Of a DNA stretch of 64,000 bases, positions 31,815-42,700 are shown one piece after another. Origin of the DNA: Escarpia spicata (taxonomy: Eukaryota > Annelida > Polychaeta > Sabellida > Siboglinidae). Positions within the stretch are counted from its first letter, which is position 1. The number at the start of each line of letters is the position of its first letter. Made by a program: the position numbers and the translations under genes. The DNA is taken from NCBI GenBank assembly GCA_963995525.1, contig OZ023206.1:62680994-62744993 (forward strand), given 5' to 3'. Under the pieces are notes generated by a model that saw only the letters and a list, made by a program, of their open reading frames with translations, did not search any database and was not told the origin of the DNA.

Positions 31815-32275
31815 GAGTTGTAAACATACCGAGCATTGCAAAAACTACAAAATTTTCGAATTTTATATCATGATATTTTAAAAAAAAACAAATATGATTC
31901 ATAATGTAGTTATTTTTATTTGATATGTACATCTTACATTTGTTCAACTAAACATCTTCCTAAGTAATTTTTTCTGATTGGTTTACATTTTATGGGCATG
32001 CGATATTAAAAATTGTTGTTAAATACATATAATTGTTTAGTCAGTAATACTGTAAGTTGTAAACACAGAAGGCATGTATAAACTACAACTAGCGTTTGAC
32101 ATCGTGTGTACTAGTGTTGTTTTTGTAACAAAGAATCTTGATAAAAGTATCTGTTTTTTTATATGTACATTTTTTTAACCTCTTCCTAATTTTTGTTTCT
32201 ATTGTTGTTTTACATTTTATGTGCATGTGATGTGTATGTGATATTAAAAATTATTACATTATACACATCAAATGC
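31815..32275 (+). repeat. Diverged tandem duplication, period about 235 bp
   Basis: Two copies share AGTTGTAAACA...CTAC at the start (31,818 and 32,054), then ATATGTACAT, CTTCCTAA, TTTACATTTTATG and GATATTAAAAATT. AT-rich and non-coding. Confidence 0.6.
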
Positions 32276-32465
32276 AGTGATTGTACCTGTAGTTGTACGG
32301 TGCTTTTCATTATTTTGTAGTCAATCTCATCAAATAGTTTCAATGAAATGTTTTTACTTTACGTTGCCTTTACTTTAATTCACATGCATTTCTAACTACA
32401 ATATGCAATTTAACGAGGATACATATTACTGCAAATCACCATGCAGACAAACAAAACTATCACAA

Positions 32466-32669
32466 AGAGGGGTGGATCCAGAAATCGGGTTTGGAGTGGT
32501 GATATTGGATGACGCCATAACTACAGTTTATTATTATCACCTAAACTGGGGCACATTTCAAACTGTCTGGGAGGACACAGTCGCGTGGGCCCATTATAAA
32601 AGATCTGCAGACACATTCCTAAGGTCTAGGGGGGCACGTGCCCCCAGGCCCGCCTGGATCCGCCTATGA
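32466..32669 (+). mobile_element. Short hAT-like MITE
   Basis: Imperfect inverted ends: AGGGGTGGATCCAG on the left (32,468-32,481) and CTGGATCCGCCTAT on the right. Near the right end is a perfect 16-bp palindrome, GGGGGCACGTGCCCCC (32,630-32,645). GGATCCAG ends and this CACGTG palindrome are familiar from non-autonomous hAT elements of invertebrates. No clear target duplication was found. An open frame across it is incidental. Confidence 0.55.
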
Positions 32670-32865
32670 CATACATGTTTATTGCTTGTATTTATAATTT
32701 TGATAACAGGTTTCTGACAGAGTAACTACATTTGACAACACTCGTTTACCTGAAGGTGAAGAGCTGTGACGCATACATCTGCATGTGGTGTTGACAAACC
32801 TCGAGTTCTGAAAATATGGTACATGTATTAATAGTCAGCACTGATTGTTTCTAACAATAATACTC

Positions 32866-33282
32866 TCTACTTACTGACTACTCCCCCACTCTCTACTTAC
32901 TGACTACTCTCCCACACTCTACTTACTGACTACTCTCCCACACTCTACTTACTGACTACTCTCCCACAGTCTACTTACTGACTACTCTCCCACTCTCTAC
33001 TTACTGACTACACCCCCACACTCTTCTTACTGACTACTCTCCCACTCTCTACTTACTGACTACTCCCCCACACTCTTCTTACTGACTACTTCCCCTCTCT
33101 CTATTTACTGACTTCTCTCCCACTCTCTACTTACTGACTACTCCCCACACCCTACTTACCGACTACTCTCCCACACTCTACTTACTGACTAGACCCCACT
33201 GCCTACTTACTGACTACTCGCCCACTCTCTACGTACAGACTATTCACTCACTCTACAGACAAATCGCTCACTAGCTCGTTCA
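32866..33282 (+). repeat. 26-bp minisatellite, left arm of a second large inverted repeat
   Basis: The unit is roughly CTACTTACTGACTACTCTCC plus CACACT. About 14 variable copies end in ACAGACAAATCGCTCACTAG and a CTCGTTCATTCGCTC junction. The same order in reverse complement is at 37,248-37,735. Confidence 0.85.
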
Positions 33283-33510
33283 TTCGCTCACTCACTCACT
33301 CACTCACTCACTCACTCACTCACTCACTCACTCACTCACTCACTCACTCACTCTCTCACTCACTCATTCACTCACTCACACACTCACCCACCCACTAACT
33401 CACTCAGTAAATCACTAACCCGATCACTAACTCACTCACTCACTCACTCACTCACTCACTCATTCACTCACTCTCTCACTCACTCACTATCTCACTCACT
33501 TCTCAACATG
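33283..33510 (+). repeat. (TCAC)n tetranucleotide repeat, interrupted
   Basis: A perfect TCAC run of about 70 bp is followed by interrupted copies (TCTC, TCAT, CACC, TCAG). It is the complement of the (GTGA)n run at 35,731-37,247, so it forms part of the same inverted arrangement. Confidence 0.9.
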
Positions 33511-34064
33511 TCAAATGTAGTATAACTGCACGACATACATGGTGCTATTGTGATCCATTTTAGGTGCAGTCCGGCGACTGAGCGATTTACTCCAAATAAA
33601 TCAAGGAAACACCGCCATGGGTAATACATCACGTATATTTAAATAAGTTGCTTTGATTATCCGCTTGCTCATATATTTAATACATTTTAGCAAAATAACT
33701 AACATAAAGTTCTAGCTTAGATGTCAGATAATGAAGGAAAACATATAATTATTTCCAGAATTTATTTATAAAGGAATATTGCTCGGTGCATTTACCTTAC
33801 GAGTTCCTTAGCACAAATAACAGACAAATGTTGTCATTGGCAACGAGTGGCTGTTATACGGCTCTAAAGCTCGAATAAGGTAAGCAGAACAAATATTATT
33901 TCCGTTATGCAACCGCACATTAACTGTTTCGCTTTTGAATGTCTATCTACACTTTTGTTATCTTTGTAAACATCCAGTTATCGTACGCCTACCACAACTA
34001 CGATGGCCGAGAAGGGCTATCGTTGTATAGTTCTGAGTTTCACAGCGCGATGATGAGATACGCG
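33511..34064. other. Non-repetitive spacer within the inverted repeat
   Basis: No supported gene or repeat array. Confidence 0.5.
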
Positions 34065-34282
34065 ATGCATTGCACATAGCATCGCAAATAGCATGGCACA
34101 TAGCATCGCAGATAGTATGGCACATAGCATCGCAGATAGCATGGCACATAGCATCGCAGATAGTATGGCACATAGCATCGCAAATAGCATGGCACATAGC
34201 ATCGCAAATAGCATGGCACATAGCATCGCAGATAGTATGGCACATAGCATCGCAAATAGCATGGCACATAGCATCGCGTTGC
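34065..34282 (+). repeat. 24-bp minisatellite, about nine copies
   Basis: The unit contains CACATAGCATCGCA and (A/G)ATAG(C/T)ATGG, itself two similar 12-bp halves. 24 is a multiple of three, so open frames exist on both strands; they are by-products. Confidence 0.9.
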
Positions 34283-34299
34283 GAAATTAAGAACTATAC

Positions 34300-35330
34300 A
34301 GGCCACAGGCATACGGACGTCTGCCGATGCCCTGATGGGGTAGCCAAATATCGGGCATACGAACGTCGGCAGCAGTCCTTATGGGGTAACCAGTGTGCGG
34401 GCACACGAACGTCAGCAGCTGTCCTGATGGGGTAGCCAGTGTGAAGGAACACGAACGTCGGCAGCTGTCCTGACTGGGTAGCCAATGATCAGGCAGACGA
34501 ACTTAGACAGATCCCCTGATGGGGTAGCCAGTGTGAAGGAACACGAACGTCGGCAGCTGTCCTGACGGGGTAGCCAATGATCAGGCACACGAACTTTGAC
34601 AGTTGCCCTGATGGGGTAGCCAACGATAAGGCATACAAACGTCGGCATATGTCCTGATGGGGTTGCCAGTGTGCGTGCACACGAATGTCGGCAGCTGTCC
34701 TAGAGGGGTAGCGAATGTGCGGGCACACGAACGTTGACTGCTGTCCTTATGGGGTAGTTATAACGATCGGTCACACGGACGTCGGCTGCTATCCCGATGT
34801 GGTATCCAGTGTGCGGGCACACGAACGTCGGCAGCTGTCCTGATGGGGTAGCCAGTGTGCGGGCACACGAACGTCGGCAGCTGTCCTGATGGGGTAACCA
34901 GTGTGCGGGCACACGAACGTTGGTAACTATCCTGATGGGGTAGCCAGTGTGCGGGCACCCGAACGTCGGCAGCTGTCCTGATGGGGTAACCAGTGTGCGG
35001 GCACACGAACGTTGGTAGCTGTCCTGATGGGGTAGCCAATGTGCGGGCACACGAACGTTGGTAGCTGTCCTGATGGGGAAGCCAATGTGCGGGCACACGA
35101 ACGTCGGCAGCTGTCCTGATGTGGTAGCCAGTGTGCGGGCACACGAACGTCGGCAGCTGTCCTGATGGGGTAGCCAGTGTGCGGGCACACGAACGTCGGC
35201 AGCTGTCCTGATGGGGTAGCCAGTGTGCGGGCACACGAACGTTGGTAGCTGTCCTGATTGGATAGCGAACGATCAGCACACCAACGTTGACAGCTGTCCT
35301 GATGGGATAGCAAGTGTATAACCCCTCGTG
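34300..35330 (+). repeat. 46-bp minisatellite, about 21 copies
   Basis: The unit contains CAGCTGTCCTGATGGGGTAG, CCAGTGTGCGGGCACACGAA and CGTCGG. Copies at the left end are the most divergent. Long minus-strand open frames (up to 178 codons) change frame relative to the unit at every copy and have no independent support. Confidence 0.92.
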
Positions 35331-35524
35331 ATGACATTGTCTTCTTCTTTCATCACCAGCTGTCCTTGCTTCCCAAGCGGCCGCAAGTCCTGTGCCACGA
35401 CCACTGGTAAAGCAAATATGATCGTATTCTCGAAACTATTAGATATCCGTGCTAAACTTTATTCTAAATATCTGCAAAACTGCAATCGCTCGAGCATATT
35501 CGCCAACAGTGCAAACGTGTGTAT

Positions 35525-35728
35525 TGTCATGACGGTGGCGGCGATGGTCAATATAACGACAACCACGTCGTCTCTTTCAGTTCCCAGGAAATATGCAATA
35601 ACGGTAGCGGCTATGGTCAGTTTGACGACAACAACGTCCTCTCTTTCAGTTAATTCCCAGGAAATATGCAGTGACGGTGGCGGCGATGGACAATATGACG
35701 ACAACAACGTCCTCTCTTTCTCTTTCCC
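35525..35728 (+). repeat. Three tandem copies of a 69-73-bp unit
   Basis: Each copy holds a (G)GTGGCGGCGATGG-like segment, an ACGACAACAACGTC-like segment, CTCTCTTTCAGTT and CCCAGGAAATATGCA. TTTCAG/TT resembles a 3' splice site, but no exon can be supported. It runs straight into the (GTGA)n tract. Confidence 0.7.
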
Positions 35729-35730
35729 AA

Positions 35731-37247
35731 GTGAGTGAGTGAGTGAGTGAGTGAGTGAGTGAGTGAGTGAGTGAGTGAGTGAGTGAGTGAGTGAGTGAGT
35801 GAGTGAGTGAGTGAGTGAGTGAGTGAGTGAGTGAGTGAGTGAGTGAGTGAGTGAGTGAGTGAGTGAGTGAGTGAGTGAGTGAGTGAGTGAGTGAGTGAGT
35901 GAGTGAGTGAGTGAGTGAGTGAGTGAGTGAGTGAGTGAGTGAGTGAGTGAGTGAGTGAGTGAGTGAGTGAGTGAGTGAGTGAGTGAGTGAGTGAGTGAGT
36001 GAGTGAGTGAGTGAGTGAGTGAGTGAGTGAGTGAGTGAGTGAGTGAGTGAGTGAGTGAGTGAGTGAGTGAGTGAGTGAGTGAGTGAGTGAGTGAGTGAGT
36101 GAGTGAGTGAGTGAGTGAGTGAGTGAGTGAGTGAGTGAGTGAGTGAGTGAGTGAGTGAGTGAGTGAGTGAGTGAGTGAGTGAGTGAGTGAGTGAGTGAGT
36201 GAGTGAGTGAGTGAGTGAGTGAGTGAGTGAGTGAGTGAGTGAGTGAGTGAGTGAGTGAGTGAGTGAGTGAGTGAGTGAGTGAGTGAGTGAGTGAGTGAGT
36301 GAGTGAGTGAGTGAGTGAGTGAGTGAGTGAGTGAGTGAGTGAGTGAGTGAGTGAGTGAGTGAGTGAGTGAGTGAGTGAGTGAGTGAGTGAGTGAGTGAGT
36401 GAGTGAGTGAGTGAGTGAGTGAGTGAGTGAGTGAGTGAGTGAGTGAGTGAGTGAGTGAGTGAGTGAGTGAGTGAGTGAGTGAGTGAGTGAGTGAGTGAGT
36501 GAGTGAGTGAGTGAGTGAGTGAGTGAGTGAGTGAGTGAGTGAGTGAGTGAGTGAGTGAGTGAGTGAGTGAGTGAGTGAGTGAGTGAGTGAGTGAGTGAGT
36601 GAGTGAGTGAGTGAGTGAGTGAGTGAGTGAGTGAGTGAGTGAGTGAGTGAGTGAGTGAGTGAGTGAGTGAGTGAGTGAGTGAGTGAGTGAGTGAGTGAGT
36701 GAGTGAGTGAGTGAGTGAGTGAGTGAGTGAGTGAGTGAGTGAGTGAGTGAGTGAGTGAGTGAGTGAGTGAGTGAGTGAGTGAGTGAGTGAGTGAGTGAGT
36801 GAGTGAGTGAGTGAGTGAGTGAGTGAGTGAGTGAGTGAGTGAGTGAGTGAGTGAGTGAGTGAGTGAGTGAGTGAGTGAGTGAGTGAGTGAGTGAGTGAGT
36901 GAGTGAGTGAGTGAGTGAGTGAGTGAGTGAGTGAGTGAGTGAGTGAGTGAGTGAGTGAGTGAGTGAGTGAGTGAGTGAGTGAGTGAGTGAGTGAGTGAGT
37001 GAGTGAGTGAGTGAGTGAGTGAGTGAGTGAGTGAGTGAGTGAGTGAGTGAGTGAGTGAGTGAGTGAGTGAGTGAGTGAGTGAGTGAGTGAGTGAGTGAGT
37101 GAGTGAGTGAGTGAGTGAGTGAGTGAGTGAGTGAGTGAGTGAGTGAGTGAGTGAGTGAGTGAGTGAGTGAGTGAGTGAGTGAGTGAGTGAGTGAGTGAGT
37201 GAGTGAGTGAGTGAGTGAGTGAGTGAGTGAGTGAGTGAGTGAGTGAG
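35731..37247 (+). repeat. Perfect (GTGA)n tetranucleotide run, about 1.5 kb
   Basis: About 379 uninterrupted copies of GTGA. It is complementary to the (TCAC)n at 33,283-33,510 and is followed by the inverted right arm. Length and perfection imply recent expansion; the assembled length may not equal the true length. Confidence 0.97.
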
Positions 37248-37740
37248 CGAATGAACGAGCTAGTGAGCGATTTGTCTGTAAATAGAGAGAGAGTGAATAG
37301 TCAGTACGTAGAGAGTGGGCGAGTAGTCAGTAAGTAGACAGTGGGGGACTAGTCAGTAAGTAGAGTGTGGGAGAGTAGTCGGTAAGTAGAGAGTGGGAGA
37401 GAAGTCAGTAAATAGAGAGAGGGGAAGTAGTCAGTAAGAAGAGTGTGGGGGAGTAGTCAGTAAGTAGAGAGTGGGAGAGTAGTCAGTAAGAAGGGTGTGG
37501 GGGTGTAGTCAGTAAGTAGAGAGTGGGAGAGTAGTCAGTAAGTAGACTGTGGGAGAGTAGTCAGTAAGTAGAGTGTGGGAGAGTAGTCAGTAAGTAGAGT
37601 GTGGGAGAGTAGTTAGTAAGTAGAGAGTGGGGGAGTAGTCAGTAAGTAGAGAGTGGGAGAGTAGTCAGTAAGAAGAGTGTGGGGGAGTAGTCAGTAAGTA
37701 GAGAGTAGGGGAGTAGTGAATAAGTAGAGAGTTGTCAGTA
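37248..37740 (-). repeat. 26-bp minisatellite, right arm of the second inverted repeat
   Basis: It begins with GCGAATGAACGAGCTAGTGA and CGATTTGTCTGT, the exact complement of the left-arm junction at about 33,258-33,290. It continues with units like GTAGTCAGTAAGTAGAGAGT and variants (GTGGGAGA, GTGGGGGA). Confidence 0.85.
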
Positions 37741-38266
37741 GAGTAGAGAGTGAATAAGTAATTAGTAATAAAAGAGTGAGTACGTATAGAGGGAGTAGTC
37801 GTAGACATAGAGTGGGTGAGTAATCAATAACTAGAAAATAAATGAGTAGTAAGTAATTCGACAGTGAGTGAATACACATTGAGTAGTCATTAAGCAGAGA
37901 GTAAATGAGTAAGTAGAGAACATATTAGTTAGAAAGAAGAGACTGGGTGAGTAGGTAATTAAAGTGTAAATGCAGTGATTGAGTTGTTGTATTTTCGTTG
38001 GTAGACGAAACTTAACAACAGGTAGATAATCCAACATTTTCGAAAACATTAATGGGTAAGTTGTTCAGTTATCATACCAGCCCAAACAAAACAAGTTGAT
38101 ACCATAATATACTTGATACTTCCCTTGGGAATTAAATAAACCATATTTCATGATGCCTGCTATCTATTAACCTTAATAAGACACCAATTCGTTTTTCATG
38201 TGTACTTTGTAAATAATATTGCTTGTGGTTGGTGAGAATTGTAATTGCAATTAACACTGGGTGTAC
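37741..38266. other. Spacer after the inverted repeat, no supported gene
   Basis: Degenerate AGTAAGTAG-like words persist to about 37,930. After that it is AT-rich and presumably intron of the minus-strand coiled-coil gene. Confidence 0.4.
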
Positions 38267-38392
38267 CGTTGGCTTTCTGCAGTTCTGCAGTTTTCTGCTG
38301 CAGCTCCCTTTGTGTCAACAGGACTTCTTCTTTCGCCTGCTCTAAATCTTCTTGTGTCTTTCGAAGATCCACTTTAACAAGATGCATTTGTT
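38267..38392 (-). CDS. Coiled-coil exon (126 bp) of a minus-strand host gene
   Basis: Acceptor CTGTTTCAG precedes base 38,392 and donor GTACACC follows 38,267. The exon is 126 bp, phase 1 at both ends, and encodes 42 residues beginning EQMHLVKVDLRKTQEDLEQ. The composition is that of a long amphipathic helix: E/K/Q-rich with Leu/Val at heptad-like spacing. Spliced to the exon at 39,267-39,329 it stays in frame across a GAA codon. The gene cannot be identified from 63 residues; many scaffold and tethering proteins contain such coils. The rest of the gene must lie at lower coordinates beyond the repeats, or be lost. Confidence 0.7.
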
Positions 38393-38469
38393 CTGAAACA
38401 GGTCACGTTGGCCAATGTTTAAGTTTCGTTTCTCTTGCATTACAATCAAAATATATCAATGTAATCCTA

Positions 38470-39062
38470 TAAAACCGAATTATTTGTATAATAATAATAA
38501 TAATATTTTATTTTGTTAAGTGCCACATCCAATATTGTTCACAGCGCTTTACAACAATATACAAGTGTATGTTAAAAATAATGCATTTGAATAAAAAAAC
38601 AATAGTTATTATATCATAGATAAAATGAAGTAATAGTAATAGCAATTAAAACAATAAATATAGTAGAAGTAGAAAAGGAATGTGATGTAAAATATCATAA
38701 AATAAAATTGTTAAGATCTTTTTTTTCCTTTATATAAATAAACTAAAATTAATGTAAGCATAAATAAATTAGGCTAAAATGTATACGAAAAATAAATAAA
38801 TACATAAATAAATAATAAATAAACGTTAAACATCAATCAGCTATGGTAAAACGGCGTTGGTAAGGGTCCGAGTTACCATGTTATGGTAGACACCTTTAGC
38901 AAAGTACATTATGTTAATATTAAGTTATACTGCATGTTGAACGTTTGATGAGAAGCTGTAAGAGAAACACGACATAAATAAGTATGCATGTATCATTTCC
39001 TAATTAATAATAAATAAATTTGACCCTTGTAAAATGTAAACAACGCGGTGAATTGATTAATT
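38470..39062. other. AT-rich intronic sequence with a short dispersed-repeat motif
   Basis: (ATA)n at 38,488-38,505 is followed by a TTCACAGCGCTTTACAA phrase (about 38,536), reminiscent of GCGCTTTAC ends found on dispersed elements in many animals. The rest is AAATAAATAA-rich. It lies between the two coiled-coil exons. Confidence 0.45.
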
Positions 39063-39165
39063 CTAAGTCGAAACAACGAGACCAATAAGGGCAACTGAGT
39101 TATTATTCAGGGCGCAATATGGTAGAGGCCTACAAATACTCTGCCGCAAAAATAGATACATAGAA

Positions 39166-39166
39166 A

Positions 39167-39226
<60 letters not shown>
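39166..39226 (+). repeat. (TA)n microsatellite
   Basis: A run of about 60 bp of TA with one C interruption, intronic to the minus-strand gene. Confidence 0.9.
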
Positions 39227-39227
<1 letters not shown>

Positions 39228-39266
39228 TACAATAAATAATAAATAAGTGATTAACAAAACATGTAC

Positions 39267-39329
39267 CGTTGAAAGAACGTTTGGTTTGTTTGCAAGCTTG
39301 GATAGGTCCGTCCAGTTGACGCAGTTGTT
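39267..39329 (-). CDS. Coiled-coil-type exon (63 bp) of the same minus-strand host gene
   Basis: Acceptor TACTGTTTTAG precedes base 39,329 and donor GTACATG follows 39,267. The exon is 63 bp, phase 1 at both ends, encoding 21 residues (EQLRQLDGPIQACKQTKRSF, then N). It begins with the same EQ(L/M) pattern and ends with the same AAC-G/GTACA donor context as the 126-bp exon, which is exactly twice as long. This suggests modules of 21 residues. The upstream exon and start codon were not found. Confidence 0.6.
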
Positions 39330-39339
39330 CTAAAACAGT

Positions 39340-39340
<1 letters not shown>

Positions 39341-39387
<47 letters not shown>
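39341..39387 (+). repeat. (TA)n microsatellite, second
   Basis: A TA run of about 46 bp immediately upstream, in the sense of the minus-strand gene, of the 63-bp exon's acceptor. This places it within 15 bp of the splice site. Confidence 0.9.
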
Positions 39388-39389
<2 letters not shown>

Positions 39390-39639
39390 ACATCAACAAA
39401 CCCTGTCAAGTAATGAACATTATTCCACGATATCACTCTTAAAGTTGCCAAAGCTACGTAGCCTAGAATTCACGACAACATCGGCCCGGTATCTATGGGC
39501 GTGTTGATTTCTAGCTGCATTGAATGTATATCACCATGCATCTAGTTGAACACAATCTGTGAAATTAGTGAACTCAGATTGTTTCATATACCGACAGAGA
39601 ATGTGCTGTAGGGTTTTTAATTTATTCTTCTTTGAGGGA

Positions 39640-39735
39640 TGCGCACAACATGTGACTTCATCGTTCTGCGCATCGGAAACGCGAAGTGACTTCCGGTAGC
39701 GAATGACACATTTTATCGTCAACGGCTAGACATCC
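39640..39735 (-). promoter_or_regulatory. Probable promoter of the minus-strand coiled-coil gene
   Basis: A CpG-containing patch with ACTTCCGGT (39,689-39,697), which is the ETS site ACCGGAAGT on the minus strand, the same 9-mer seen before the fibrinogen-EGF gene. GCGCATC words lie nearby. It sits upstream of the two minus-strand exons and about 45 bp from the first satellite monomer. No start codon can be assigned. Confidence 0.4.
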
Positions 39736-39741
39736 GCTTTA

Positions 39742-42700
39742 GTGTTGCTGTACTGTTGTGTTACTATTGCATCGCACGGTGTATATGACATGCAATGTGA
39801 CATGCGTGCTGTACTATTGTGTTACTATTGCGTCACACGATGTATATGACATGCAATGTGACATGCGTGCTGTACTATTGTGTTACTATTGCGTCACACG
39901 ATGTATATGACATGCAATGTGACATGCGTGCTGTACTATTGTGTTACTATTGCGTCACACGATGTATATGACATGCAATGTGACATGCGTGCTGTACTAT
40001 TGTGTTACTATTACGTCACACGATGTATATGACATGCAATGTGTCATGCGTGCTGTACTATTGTGTTACTATTGCGTCACACAATGTATATGACATGCAA
40101 TGTGACATGCGTGCTGTACTATTGTGTTACTATTACGTCACACGATGTATATGACATGCAATGTGACATGCGTGCTGTACTATTGTGTTACTATTACGTC
40201 ACACGATGTATATGACATGCAATGTGACATGCGTGCTGTTCTATTGTGTTACTATTACGTCACACGATGTATATGACATGCAATGTGACATGCTTGCTGT
40301 ACTATTGTGTTACTATTGCGTCACACGATGTACATGACATGCAATGTGACATGCTTGCTGTACTATTGTGTTACTATTACGTCACACGATGTATATGACA
40401 TGCAATGTGACATGCGTGCTGAACTATTGTGTTACTATTGCGTCACACGATGTACATGACATGCAATGTGACATGCTTGCTGTACTATTGTGTTACTATT
40501 ACGTCACACGATGTATATGACATGCAATGTGACATGCGTGCTGTACTATTGTGTTACTATTACGTCACACGATGTACATGACATGCAATGTGACATGCGT
40601 GCTGTACTATTGTGTTACTATTGCGTCACACGATGTACATGACATGCAATGTGACATGCGTGCTGTACTATTGTGTTACTATTACGTCAAACGATGTACA
40701 TGACATGCAATGTGACATGCGTGCTGTACTATTGTGTTACTATTGCGTCACACGATGTACATGACATGCAATGTGACATGCGTGTTGTACTATTGTTTTA
40801 TTATTGCGTCACACGATGTATATGACATGCAATGATGATATACTTGCTGTACTATTGTGTTACTATTACGTCACACGATGTACATGGCATGCAATGTGAC
40901 ATGCGTGCTGTACTATTGTGTTACTATTACGTCACACTGTGTATATGACATGCAATGTGACATGCGTGCTGTCCTATTGTGTTACTATTACGTCACACGA
41001 TGTATATGACATGCAATGTGACATGTGTGCTGTACTATTGTGTTACTATTGCGTCACACGATGTACATTACATGCAATGTGACATGCGTGCTGTACTATT
41101 GTGTTACTATTACGTCACACGATGTATATGACATGCAATGTGACATGCGTGCTGTACTATTGTGTTAATATTACGTCACACGATGTATATGGCATGCAAT
41201 GTGACATGCGTGCTGTACTATTGTGTTACTATTACGTCACACGATGTATATGACATGCAATGTGACATGCGTGTTGTACTATTGTGTTATTATTGCGTCA
41301 CACGATGTATATGGCATGCAATGTGACATGCGTGCTGTACTATTGTTTTATTATTGCGTCACACGATGTATATGACATGCAATGTGATATGCTTGCTGTA
41401 CTATTGTGTTACTATTACGTCACACGATGTACATGGCATGCAATGTGACATGCGTGCTGTACTATTGTGTTACTATTACGTCACACTGTGTATATGACAT
41501 GCAATGTGACATGCGTGCTGTCCTATTGTGTTACTATTACGTCACACGATGTATATGACATGCAATGTGACATGTGTGCTGTACTATTGTGTTACTATTG
41601 CGTCACACGATGTACATGACATGCAATGTGACATGCGTGCTGTACTATTGTGTTACTATTACGTCACACGATGTATATGACATGCAATGTGACATGCGTG
41701 CTGTATTATTGTGTTACTATTACGTCACACGATGTATATGACAAGCAATGTGACATGTGTGCTGCACTATTGTGTTACTATTGCGTCACACGATGTACAT
41801 TACATGCAATGTGACATGCGTGCTGTACTATTGTGTTACTATTACGTCACACGATGTATATGACATGCAATGTGACATGCGTGTTGTACTATTGTGTTAT
41901 TATTGCGTCACACGATGTATATGGCATGCAATGTGACATGCGTGCTGTACTATTGTGTTACTATTGCGTCTCACGATGTATATGACATGCAATGTGACAT
42001 GCGTGCTGTACTATTGTGTTACTATTACGTCACACGATGTATATGGCATGCAATGTGACATGCGTGCTGTACTATTGTGTTACTATTGCGTCACACGATG
42101 TACATTACATGCAATGTGACATGCGTGCTGTGCTATTGTGTTACTATTGCGTCACACGATATACATGGCATGCAATGTGACATGCGTGCTGTGCTATTGT
42201 GTTACTATTACGTCACACGATGTATATGACATGCAATGTGACATGCGTGCTGTACTATTGTGTTACTATTGCGTCACACGATGTACATGGCATGCAATGT
42301 GACATGCTTGCTGTACTATTGTGTTACTATTACGTCACACGATGTATATGACATGCAATGTGACATGCTTGCTGTACTATTGTGTTACTATTGCGTCACA
42401 CGATGTACATGACATGCAATGTGACTTGCGTGCTGTACTATTTTGTTACTATTGCGTCACACGATGTACATGACATGCAATGTGACTTGCGTGCTGTACT
42501 ATTGTGTTACTATTACGTCACACGATGTACATTACATGCAATGTGACATGCGTGCTGTCCTATTGTGTTACCATTACGTCACACGATGTATATGACATGC
42601 AATGTGACATGCGTGCTGTACTATTGTGTTACTATTGCGTCACACGATGTACATGACATGCAATGTGACTTGCGTGCTCTACTATTGTGTTACTATTGCG

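Noticed and set aside
34700..35337. Arg/Pro/His-rich minus-strand frames up to 178 codons
   Set aside because: Products of the 46-bp minisatellite; the three frames give interchangeable repeats.
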